From CAWATZ01 sp963784995 (GTDB taxonomy: Bacteria; Planctomycetota; Planctomycetia; Gemmatales; Gemmataceae), in contig CAWATZ010000003.1 in the NCBI GenBank assembly GCA_963784995.1, positions 186,001 through 250,000 on the forward strand: a stretch of DNA of 64,000 nt, written 5' to 3'. Both the position numbers and the translations under genes were made by a program. The notes under the pieces were generated by a model. That model searched no databases. It was not told where the DNA came from and saw only the letters and a program-made list of their open reading frames with translations. This document shows, piece by piece, positions 20,550 to 28,441 of the stretch (its first letter is position 1; each line of letters opens with the position of its first letter).

Positions 20550-21124
20550 CGTTTCGCCCTCCTTCGCCAACGCAAAGGATTCTATCCGAACTGCCGGCAG
20601 ACACCGCGAGTGTCTGCCAAGCCGGATCGGCAGACTCCCCCAACTGCTGAGTGCCACGCTACCACGTTCATCTGCCGAGCCAAGCAAAAAGTGCAGAATC
20701 CTCGACATTGCTGGCCTGACCCGGCAAAGCCTTGGTTGGCCCCAGGATGCGTCGGAGGACCAAGCCAGGCCAGAAGATCTCTCAACCCGGCCGGAAGCGT
20801 TGACGCTGCCTGATCGGGTCGCAAACGGGATGCTGACCAGGTAGGCCTCGGGGAAGTCAATCTGCATCTCACAGAAGGCTACCCCAGGTGCAAGCTGCAC
20901 CAAGCGGAGGCATTCATCGGACCTGCTCCTGCTCGGGATCATTGGGGTTACCCACGCGGTTTCAGGATAAACGAACGCCGAACCGCGTGCAAGCATCCAG
21001 GCGCGTGAATGCATCGCCTGGTTGTTGCGGCTCAGGGAGCCAAGGTCCGGACCAATCCCGGTCCGCCCCGCCGGGGGTGGGCTTTCGCCCGGTCGGTCGT
21101 CTTGTCTGACGGGAGGGACACACA
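20550..21124. other. Gene-poor stretch with a small hairpin
   Basis: No convincing gene is visible here on either strand. The only clear structure is a small perfect hairpin at 20596-20618 (9-bp arms GGCAGACAC/GTGTCTGCC, 5-nt loop), just upstream of the membrane-protein gene. Together with the remnant that follows it makes nearly 1 kb without an intact gene. Confidence 0.5.
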
Positions 21125-21309
21125 ATGCGACGCGACCGTTTCCGGCTGCTGACCCTGGCGATCTTCTCTCTGGCGGTGGCGGCCATCGACCGCGACCTGC
21201 GGGAACTGCTGGCCCGCCACCCCGACCTCGCCGATTCCCTTGGAAGGCCCGGCAGATCAAGCTCCAGCGGCTGGTCGCCCTCAAGATGATCCCGGCCTCC
21301 AGACAGTGA
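21125..21309 (+). pseudogene. Remnant of a Ser/Thr kinase gene
   Basis: Two pieces of a planctomycete kinase survive in different frames. After a signal-like start (MRRDRFRLLTLAIFSLAVAA at 21125) comes AIDRDLRELLARHPDLADSL, nearly the N-domain of the kinase at 17621 (ELLARHPDLADSL). This passes abruptly into KARQIKLQRLVALKMIPAS in another frame, the equivalent of KARQVSLNRQVALKMILAG around the catalytic Lys. About 100 residues between the two blocks, including the glycine loop, are missing. No kinase catalytic core follows. Confidence 0.7.
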
Positions 21310-21350
21310 CGAGTGACGAGCAAAGACCGTTTGACTCGTCGCTCGTCACT
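21305..21350. repeat. Imperfect inverted repeat with GTGACGAG units
   Basis: AGTGACGAGTGACGAG at 21305-21320 pairs with CTCGTCGCTCGTCACT at the other end with one mismatch. It overlaps the end of the kinase remnant. The ~190 bp up to the VWA gene hold no other clear feature. Confidence 0.8.
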
Positions 21351-21538
21351 GTTCTGAGACTCTCGTCGTGGAGAAGCCGATTGCCCAGCTGGGGCGCGAC
21401 TTTGGGTTCAGAGAAGTGGCCGACCAATCGCTGGGCTGTACAAAATCACCACGAGTCCGGCAACGCTCCGGCGACACCAGCGCGGCGAGCGGCGGGCTGA
21501 GGGAGAGACCTTCTCCACCTGGGTGAGGAGAACGCACC

Positions 21539-22978
21539 ATGACGGACACCACCCTGCCGAGGCAGCGCCAGGTGGTCTACTGGCGGCTGCTCGGGGCGGT
21601 CTTTGCCGCCGGCGACAACGCCCCGAACATCGAGAAGATGACCGGCCAGATCGTCCAGGACCTGGGACTGTCGAAGTCGGTCCTGGACCCGGTCATCAGC
21701 ATCGACGAGCTGCTGCGCCGCTGTCCGGAACTGCAGCCCGACTTCGACGCCCTCCAGCCAATCTGCAATCCGCCTGCCGCGGAGGGCAACGGTGCCCCGG
21801 CCGGCCCGGCGGAGAGCAACGGTGCCATGACCGAGGGCGACCTGCGGCGGGCCCTGTGTTACTCGAAGCTGCTGCTCAACGTGTTCGGTCCCAACACGAT
21901 GTCGGGCACGGTGACGGCCAACCAGTATTCGCAATGGTGCCAGGACGTGAGCCGCTTCGAGGCACTGCTGGGCTTCGCTCCCGGCCAACTGCGCGGCCAG
22001 GGCGGCTCCGGGCCGGGCAGCGCCTCAGGACAGCGGCCGGGACTGGAAGGCGGCGGGACCAGCGGCACCGGCCGGCTCCTCTCGGAAGAAGAGCTGCAAG
22101 CGGGCATCAAGGCGATGGAAGGCGAGCTGATCCAGCGCATGGCCCTGCGCGAGGTACTCAGCGACGACCGCATGGCCGCCCAGCTGTCGCCCAGCATGAA
22201 CCTCGTCGAACAGCTGCTGCTCGACAAGGGCAACCTCACCGGCACCGCTCTGAAGAACGCCAAGCTGCTCATCCAGAAGTTCGTCGGCCAGCTGGCCGAG
22301 GTGCTGAAGACACAGGTGGCACGGGCGGTCAAGGGCAAGATCGATCGCTCCGTGCCTCCCAAACGGGTCTTCCGCAATCTCGACCTCAAGCGCACCCTCT
22401 GGAAGAACCTCATCAATTACAACCCCGGCGATCGCCGGCTCTACGTCAACCAGCTCTTCTATCGCCAGACCGCGAGCAAGACGCTGCCCAAGCGGCTGAT
22501 CGTCGTGGTCGATCAGTCCGGCTCGATGGTGGACGCGATGGTCCAGAGCGCCATCATGGCCTCGATCTTCGCCAGCCTGCCGAAGGTTGATGTCTGCCTG
22601 ATCGCCTTCGATACCAACGTCATCGACCTGACGCCCTGGGTCCATGAGCCGTTCGAGGTGCTGATGCGCACCAACCTCGGCGGCGGCAATGATGGTCCCA
22701 AGGCAATGCGCAAGGCCTACGAATACATCGTCGAGCCGAAGAACACGACCATGGTATGGATCTCGGACCTGTACGAGTTCCACAACGATCGGCCGCTGTT
22801 CGAGATGATGAAGGGCGTCAAGGAATCGGGCGTCAAGCTGATCCCGGTCGGCTCGCTCAAGGGAGCCGGCTACTTCTCCGTCAACGAATGGTTCCGGGCC
22901 CAGCTGAAGTCGATTGGCCTGCCAGTGCTGTCGGGCCACGTAAAGAAACTGATCGAAGAACTGAAACACCTGCTCTGA
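21539..22978 (+). CDS. VWA-domain protein, CoxE-like, of a VWA/MoxR/DUF5682 cluster
   Basis: The 479-residue protein has an N-terminal helical region (residues 1-250, with a Gly/Ser-rich linker near 150-180) and a C-terminal von Willebrand A domain from about residue 315. The VWA metal-binding motif is complete: DQSGS near residue 325, the Thr in RTNLGGGND, and the Asp in WISDLYEF. No signal peptide is seen, so it acts in the cytoplasm. GGAGAACGCACC precedes the ATG. The MoxR ATPase and DUF5682 genes follow in the same direction, and VWA proteins of this kind work as partners of MoxR AAA+ machines. Its TGA is also the first triplet of the palindrome at 22976. Confidence 0.88.
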   Translation: MTDTTLPRQRQVVYWRLLGAVFAAGDNAPNIEKMTGQIVQDLGLSKSVLDPVISIDELLRRCPELQPDFDALQPICNPPAAEGNGAPAGPAESNGAMTEGDLRRALCYSKLLLNVFGPNTMSGTVTANQYSQWCQDVSRFEALLGFAPGQLRGQGGSGPGSASGQRPGLEGGGTSGTGRLLSEEELQAGIKAMEGELIQRMALREVLSDDRMAAQLSPSMNLVEQLLLDKGNLTGTALKNAKLLIQKFVGQLAEVLKTQVARAVKGKIDRSVPPKRVFRNLDLKRTLWKNLINYNPGDRRLYVNQLFYRQTASKTLPKRLIVVVDQSGSMVDAMVQSAIMASIFASLPKVDVCLIAFDTNVIDLTPWVHEPFEVLMRTNLGGGNDGPKAMRKAYEYIVEPKNTTMVWISDLYEFHNDRPLFEMMKGVKESGVKLIPVGSLKGAGYFSVNEWFRAQLKSIGLPVLSGHVKKLIEELKHLL

Positions 22979-23038
22979 CACAAGCCCGGAGCGCCAGCGA
23001 CGGGACCGTCCCGTCGCTGGCGCTCCGGGCTTGTGTCA
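22976..23038. repeat. Perfect palindrome (31-bp arms), TGACACAAGCCCG family
   Basis: The arms are exact reverse complements around a single central base at 23007. The outermost triplet of each arm is TGA, and the left TGA is the stop codon of the VWA gene. A relative with the same outer sequence occurs at 55649. Confidence 0.95.
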
Positions 23039-23072
23039 ATTGACCCTGCACTGTGTATTGCGAGACCCTCTC

Positions 23073-24260
23073 ATGGCCAAGAAAACGTCTGTTGCGACGG
23101 TGGTTGTCCCGTCCGCGCCTGCCCCGACCGATGGGAAGGCCAAGAACGGCGAGGTGCTGCGCCAGCCGGCCGAGACCAAGTACGCTGCCGAGCTGGCGTA
23201 TCTGGCCTCGGTGGATCGTTCGCCGCGGCCGTTCACCTGGCGGCTGTCGCCGCGCATGGTGCGGACCTTTGTCCTCGGCTCCAAGCCGGCGGACAAGCTG
23301 GACCGCGAGGTGCCGCAGAAGTTCTACGGCGACCCCAGCGTGGTCGAGCGGGCCATCGTCACGCTGGCATCGGACCGGGGCCTGCTGCTGATCGGCGACC
23401 CGGGCACGGGCAAGAGCTGGCTGGCCGAATTGCTGGCCGCGGCCGTCTCGGGCAACTCTACCCACGTCGTCCAGGGCACGGCCGGCACCACCGAGGACCA
23501 GATCAAGTACTCGTGGAACGTGGCCATGGTGATCGCGGCGGGGCAGAGCCGGGAGTCGCTAATCCCCTCGCCGATCATGACCGCCATGCGCAAGGGTGAG
23601 ATGGGCCGCTTCGAGGAATTGACGCGCTGCACCTCTGACGTGCAGGACGCGCTGATCTCGATCCTGAGCGAGAAGTACGTATCGATTCCCGAGCTGAGCG
23701 GCGGCGATGGCATTGCCTTCGCTCAGCCGGGCTTCAACGTCATCGCCACGGCCAACAGCCGGGACCGCGGTGTCAACGAGCTGTCCACGGCCCTCAAGCG
23801 GCGCTTCAACTTCGTGCAGATCCCGATCGTCACCAACAAGAAGACCGAGAAGGAGATCGTGCTGTTCCGCACCCGCGAGCTGCTGGCGCGGAACCGGTTC
23901 GAGGTGGAGATGCCCCCTGCCCTGCTGGACATCCTGCTGCAGACCTTCGCCGACATGCGCGAGGCCTCGGCCGCGGCCGCCTCGGACGAGCAGCGGCTGG
24001 AGTCGAGCCTGTCCACGGCCGAGCAGATTGGCGTGCTGGAGGATGCGGTGCTGCACGGCCAGTTCTTCGGCATGGCCACGATGGAGCCGGACACGCTGGC
24101 CCGGTCGCTGATCGGCACGCTGGTGCGGCGCATTCCGGAGGACGTGTCGATCCTCAACAAGTTCTGGCATGCGGTGGTGGAGAAGCGGGCCAAGGAGAAA
24201 GGCGGCGACTGGCCAACATTCGCCAAGGGGGGCAAGGAAGCGATGGCGTTGCTGACGTGA
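23073..24260 (+). CDS. MoxR-family AAA+ ATPase
   Basis: The 395-residue cytoplasmic ATPase has Walker A GDPGTGKSW near residue 110, the MoxR-typical block GRFEELTRCTSDVQDALISILSEK around Walker B, a sensor-1 ATANSRD, and an Arg-rich ALKRRFNF after it. A MoxR lid domain follows (about residues 260-390). The ATG at 23073 gives MAKKTS; the upstream part of the same frame lies in the palindrome. It sits between the VWA gene and the DUF5682 gene and should be the motor that remodels targets chosen by them. Confidence 0.9.
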   Translation: MAKKTSVATVVVPSAPAPTDGKAKNGEVLRQPAETKYAAELAYLASVDRSPRPFTWRLSPRMVRTFVLGSKPADKLDREVPQKFYGDPSVVERAIVTLASDRGLLLIGDPGTGKSWLAELLAAAVSGNSTHVVQGTAGTTEDQIKYSWNVAMVIAAGQSRESLIPSPIMTAMRKGEMGRFEELTRCTSDVQDALISILSEKYVSIPELSGGDGIAFAQPGFNVIATANSRDRGVNELSTALKRRFNFVQIPIVTNKKTEKEIVLFRTRELLARNRFEVEMPPALLDILLQTFADMREASAAAASDEQRLESSLSTAEQIGVLEDAVLHGQFFGMATMEPDTLARSLIGTLVRRIPEDVSILNKFWHAVVEKRAKEKGGDWPTFAKGGKEAMALLT

Positions 24261-24274
24261 GAGCCGTTTCCAAC

Positions 24275-24326
24275 AGCCGCTTGCGGCTCAGCGCACCGAG
24301 CGTGGTGCGCTAAGCCGCAAGCGGCT
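24275..24326. repeat. Inverted repeat with 22-bp arms, one mismatch
   Basis: AGCCGCTTGCGGCT and its extension at 24275-24296 pair with 24305-24326 around an 8-nt loop. It lies 15 bp after the MoxR stop and before the DUF5682 start. Confidence 0.9.
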
Positions 24327-24352
24327 TGAGAACAGCCCGGAGATCCACACCA

Positions 24353-27277
24353 ATGACCCCCACCACCGATCTTACCGGCCTACCCACCTTCGAGCCCCTG
24401 CGTCAGCAACTGCTCGACGCCGCCCGCGCCTTTGCTCCCGACGCCCAGGGCCTCAGCGCCCTGCTGAGCGGCCTGGTGGACGACGTCCAGCGGGCCCTGC
24501 ACGAACCGCTGGAACTGTTCCCGGTCTGCCACCATTCCCCCGCGGCCGCGGTCCACGTGATCCAGCGGCTGCGGACCCGGCCGCCGCGGGTGATCTTCAT
24601 GGAAATGTGCGAGGATCTCCGGCCGCTGCTGGAGAAACTGCGCGACTGCAAGCTGCCGGTGGCCCTGCAAGCGTTCGCGGGTCAAACCGACGCCTTTCCG
24701 CCGGACTGGTCGCCGCTCAGCGTGGTGGCGCCGCTGACCGAGTTCTCGGCGGAATACCAGGCCATCGTCTGGTGCCTGGAGAACCCCACGACCGAGTTGG
24801 TGTTCGTCGATCGCAGCGTCGATCACGTCTTCCAGTGGATGCCGCAGCAGCCGGAGGAGCTGGAAAAGCACCTCAGCAAGGATGAACCGATCGAGGCCGG
24901 CACCGACGAGACGGAGGAAGGCGAGGCCAAGGAACTGCCCTCGCACGGGGCAGCCGTGGGCGTGCAGATGGGGAACCTGGAGCCGACCTTCGACCGCTTC
25001 CTCGATTTCCTCCTCAAGAACGCCCAGGTGCGCCACTTCGCCGAGTGGTGGGACCAGTACGTCGAGCAAGCCATCGTCGGAGCAGACCTCGGCACTTACC
25101 GCCAGGTGATGTGCCTGGTGGGCAGCCTGCTGCGCCGCCTCGGACGCAGACAGGAGGACGTAGCCAACGATCGGCTGCGCGAGCGCTTCATGTGGACCCG
25201 CATGAAGGAGTACCTGGCCCAGCATCGGATCGATCCGCGCGATGCACTGCACATTTGCGGCGCCGCTCATACGGCCAGCGACGTCGAGGAGTTCGGTGTC
25301 GGCTCCGACAAGCGCTGGGACATTCCTCCACGCACCAAAACCCCCTGGCTCTACGGGCTGATTCCCTCCAGCTATGCGGCCATCGACCACCAGTTCGGTT
25401 TCCCCGCCGGCACGGTGACGCTGTCCGATGCCTCGTGGCAGAAGGCCCAGCGCGGCCTGTCGCTGAAGCCGTTTGTGCTGACCAAAGCGGGGAAGACGCC
25501 GAGCAAGAAAGCGGCACCTGCTCCCACCCCTGCCCCGCCCGCTGCTCCACCCACGCCTGCCGTCGCCCGGTTGCTCGACTACCTGACCAAACCGCCGCAC
25601 CTGGCGAGCGAGGATGAGGAACAGTTGCTGCTGTGGTCCACCGGCGTCGTCGCCCTGGCCCGCAAGAACGGCTACCTGTCCACGACGGCCGACTCCATCG
25701 CCGTCTACCACACCGCCATGCTCTTGGCCCAGCTGCGCAACCGGACGCACCCGACCGCGTACGATTTCCGCGATGCGGCCATCACCTGCCTGGAGAAGGA
25801 CCGGGTGCCGGGCAAACGCAGCATCCGGCACGTCTGCGAGATCCTGCTGGGCGGCGACCGCTCCGGCCAGGTGGGCTACACGTCGCTGCCGCCGCTGGCC
25901 CAGGACGTGTACACACGCCTGGAACCGTTGAGGCTCAACCTCACCGCCACCAGCATCCAGCGTGCCCTGATGGACTTCCGCCTCAAGCCGGAACTGCTGC
26001 CCTGCTCCGACCTGCTGTGGAAGCTGCGCTATCTGCTCCAGCAGCAGCAGCTCTTCCGACCGATCATGGGTGAGCGGAAGCTGGGCCACGTGCCCACTCA
26101 GGAATCGTGGGACATCAGCCTCGGCAAGAACCAGACGCCGCTGATCATGCTCGGCTACGAGGGCGTGACGGTCGAGCAGGTGCTGGAACGCAAGCTCAAG
26201 ACGCGGGCCTTCGCGACCGATGCGAAGACGCTCGATGCCCTGGCCGCCGCGGAGGATTGCTTGCTGTACCTCAAGAGCCCCCGGCTCACGGAGGAGATCG
26301 GCTCTCATGCCGTCGGCCTGCTGGTCGAGGAAACCGGGGCCCAGTCGGCCCCCGAAATCTTCGAGCGGGTGCGCCGGCTGGTGCATTACTACCGCTCGAC
26401 GCCGACCGGTCTGCCGGACTGGATCAAGCGCTTCGTGACCACCGGCTACTCGCACTACGCTACGCTGCTGCCGGCCGCGTTCTCGGATCGCGGCACCACT
26501 CCCGACCAGATCGCAAGCATGCTGGCGTTTGTCTTCACGCTGGAGAGCCTGGCCCTGTCGCTGGGCTCCAGCCGCAGTCAACTGCTGATCGCGGTGCAGC
26601 AAACCGGCCCGGTGACGGACGATCCCAACAAGATCGGCATGCTGTGGGCGGCCGAGGTGCTGCTGGGGCTGCGGACGCTGGACGCCATCCGGGTGTTCTT
26701 CGACCACCTGCTGGAAAACCGGCTGGCGCTGCCGTCGTTCCCGGCCTACGTCAACGGCTTCTTGCTGGCGCTGAAGTTCACACCTTTGGTGGCCCGCCTG
26801 GTGGTGGAGCTGGTGAGCCGGGCGTTCGAGAAGCTGCCGGACACGGTGCTGATGCCGTGGCTGCCGGGCCTGATCATGACCCTGCGACCGCACGCCGACA
26901 CGCTGCTGCCGACCCTGCTCAAGGAAGCGGCCACGTGCTACCCCGACAAGCTGGCGGCGCTGGCCAAGTGGACGCTGCCGTGGGCCGCGGCACCACCGGC
27001 AGCGACAGCGGGCGCGGCACCTGCGGCAGGGGCAGCGGAGACGTTGAGCGAGCCGGAGAAGATGGTGCAAGCGCTGCTGTTCGCGGAACCGGCGACGGCG
27101 AACGCGCTGGCGGTGTTGCTGGGATTGCCCCCGGAGTGGCAGCAGCCAACCGCGGCATCGGGCGGGCAAGGAGCGGCGGCACAGGGAGCGGCCAGCGGCA
27201 CGGAGGCGGCGGTGCAGGCGCTGCTCCAGGCGGAGCCGGCCACGATGACGGCGCTGCGGGAGTTGTGGAGGGGTTGA
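24353..27277 (+). CDS. DUF5682 family protein
   Basis: The 974-residue product matches DUF5682 by its N-terminal block FPVCHHSPAAAVHVIQRL followed by PPRVIFMEMCEDLRPLL; the His-His-Ser-Pro group near residue 61 is the family hallmark and may be catalytic or metal-binding. An acidic stretch (DETEEGEAKE) lies near residue 190 and a Pro/Ala-rich linker near residues 385-405. The rest is mainly helical. The C-terminal 80 residues contain two near-copies of VQALLxAEPAT separated by an Ala/Gly-rich linker. DUF5682 proteins are found with MoxR and VWA genes in many bacteria; the biochemical role is unknown, though conflict or stress functions have been proposed. Start ATG 24353 follows GGAG. Confidence 0.85.
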   Translation: MTPTTDLTGLPTFEPLRQQLLDAARAFAPDAQGLSALLSGLVDDVQRALHEPLELFPVCHHSPAAAVHVIQRLRTRPPRVIFMEMCEDLRPLLEKLRDCKLPVALQAFAGQTDAFPPDWSPLSVVAPLTEFSAEYQAIVWCLENPTTELVFVDRSVDHVFQWMPQQPEELEKHLSKDEPIEAGTDETEEGEAKELPSHGAAVGVQMGNLEPTFDRFLDFLLKNAQVRHFAEWWDQYVEQAIVGADLGTYRQVMCLVGSLLRRLGRRQEDVANDRLRERFMWTRMKEYLAQHRIDPRDALHICGAAHTASDVEEFGVGSDKRWDIPPRTKTPWLYGLIPSSYAAIDHQFGFPAGTVTLSDASWQKAQRGLSLKPFVLTKAGKTPSKKAAPAPTPAPPAAPPTPAVARLLDYLTKPPHLASEDEEQLLLWSTGVVALARKNGYLSTTADSIAVYHTAMLLAQLRNRTHPTAYDFRDAAITCLEKDRVPGKRSIRHVCEILLGGDRSGQVGYTSLPPLAQDVYTRLEPLRLNLTATSIQRALMDFRLKPELLPCSDLLWKLRYLLQQQQLFRPIMGERKLGHVPTQESWDISLGKNQTPLIMLGYEGVTVEQVLERKLKTRAFATDAKTLDALAAAEDCLLYLKSPRLTEEIGSHAVGLLVEETGAQSAPEIFERVRRLVHYYRSTPTGLPDWIKRFVTTGYSHYATLLPAAFSDRGTTPDQIASMLAFVFTLESLALSLGSSRSQLLIAVQQTGPVTDDPNKIGMLWAAEVLLGLRTLDAIRVFFDHLLENRLALPSFPAYVNGFLLALKFTPLVARLVVELVSRAFEKLPDTVLMPWLPGLIMTLRPHADTLLPTLLKEAATCYPDKLAALAKWTLPWAAAPPAATAGAAPAAGAAETLSEPEKMVQALLFAEPATANALAVLLGLPPEWQQPTAASGGQGAAAQGAASGTEAAVQALLQAEPATMTALRELWRG

Positions 27278-27300
27278 AGTGGAACACGACCAACCAAGCC

Positions 27301-27406
27301 CCCAGGGCGATGCCCTGGGCTATCGTGTTGCGCCCCTTCGGGGCTGTTGGCTGTTGTCTTCCGCCCCGAAGGGGCGCAACACGATAGCCCAGGGCATCGC
27401 CCTGGG
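27301..27406. repeat. Palindrome with 44-bp perfect arms
   Basis: The arm 27301-27344 contains CCCAGGGCGATGCCCTGGGC and GCGCCCCTTCGGGGC, each itself a small hairpin; 27363-27406 is the exact reverse complement, with an 18-nt loop. It begins 23 bp after the DUF5682 stop and ends just where the truncated Rpn-like gene begins. Confidence 0.95.
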
Positions 27407-27408
27407 AT

Positions 27409-28125
27409 TTGATTCCTTTCAATGCGATTCTGTTTCACATCGAGATCGAGTCGGCCGACACCGTCGAGCCGTTCCGTAAACGGATGTACCACTATTTCCA
27501 CTTCTTGACCGAAGAGCATGGACTGAACGTCCTGCCGATCGGAGTGTACCTGCGTGTCGGGTTGGAGGGGCGGGGCAAGGACGCCTACGAGGTCCGTGTC
27601 CTGAACCGGACGCCTCTGCGCTTTGAGTATGACTACGTTGGGCTGCCTGGTCTGAACGGCCAGGAGTACCTCGGCCAGGACAATCCGCTGGGAATCGGCT
27701 TGTCGGCGTTGATGCGCTGGCCCCGGAAGCGGCGAGCGCAGGCGGCTGTCGAGGCCCTGGACCGCATCGTCGCCGGACAGGAGACACCGGGCCGGAAGAT
27801 GCTGCTGTGCGAGTGCGTCCAGGCCTATGCTCCCCTGGAAGAGGACCAGCGGCTTGAGTTAAAATCCCTCTTGCAGCAACCGCAACATGAAGGAGTTCGG
27901 AGCATGGTCAAAACATGGTTTGAAGAGGGCGAGGAAAGAGGAATCGAGAAGGGGGAACTTAAATGGAAACGCGACTTCTTGCTCTATCAGCTGGAGGCGA
28001 AGTTCCCCGGATTGAGCAGCAAGGCACGGCAACGGGTGGCTGAGTGGCCTGTGGAGACAATCATGGAAGCAGGTCGCGTGTTGCTGACCGCGCAGTCGCT
28101 GAAGGACCTGGGGCTGGAAGACTGA
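27409..28125 (+). pseudogene. Rpn/PD-(D/E)XK-type transposase-like nuclease gene lacking its N-terminus
   Basis: The readable part (TTG at 27409) starts inside the conserved core: LFHIEIESADTVEPFRKRMYHYF corresponds to the HIEVQ...RMFRYY block that carries catalytic residues of Rpn-family nucleases. About 70 residues that normally precede it, with the first active-site Asp, are missing. The C-terminal half is present (MVKTWFEEGEERGIEKGELK, then a helical tail ending SLKDLGLED). The 44-bp-arm palindrome ends 3 bp before the readable part, so its arrival, or a deletion beside it, probably removed the start. It may still be translated but is unlikely to be an active nuclease. Confidence 0.7.
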
Positions 28126-28156
28126 GCAGAGGCTGCCTTCGGTATGCCAGGCCGCA

Positions 28157-28426
28157 ATGTTCCGTCTGCTCGGTTGCGAAGGAGTCCGCAGCATGGCCAA
28201 AACATGGTTTGAAGAGGGCGAGGAGAAGGGAATGGAGAAGGGAATAGAGAAGGGTGAACTCAAAGGGAGGCGTGAGTTCTTGCTCTATCAACTGGAGGTG
28301 AAGTTCCCCGGATCGAGCAGCAAGGCGCGGCAACGGGTAGCCGAGTGGCCTGTGGAGAAAATCATGGAGGCGGCCCGCACGTTGCTGACCGCGCAGTCGC
28401 TGAAGGACCTCGGTCTGGAAGACTGA
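28157..28426 (+). pseudogene. Partial tandem copy of the Rpn-like gene C-terminus
   Basis: From EGVRSMAKTWFEEGEE to the last residues ...SLKDLGLED this repeats the end of the preceding gene with about 85 per cent identity. An extra GMEKGIEKG segment shows repeat growth in the Glu/Lys/Gly-rich linker. It lacks all nuclease core residues. An ATG at 28157 or 28193 could start a short product. Both copies end at equivalent stops, so this is a tandem partial duplication that has since diverged. Confidence 0.75.
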
Positions 28427-28441
28427 ACGGCACCGTGTCCA

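Noticed and set aside
20582..20872. Cys-containing minus-strand frame upstream of the L7/L12-tail protein
   Set aside because: No ribosome binding site, no family features, and it runs through a hairpin; treated as non-coding.
24380..27169. 929-codon minus-strand frame opposite DUF5682
   Set aside because: Long antisense frames are expected opposite GC-rich genes; the Arg/Gln/His-rich product has no domain and no ribosome binding site.
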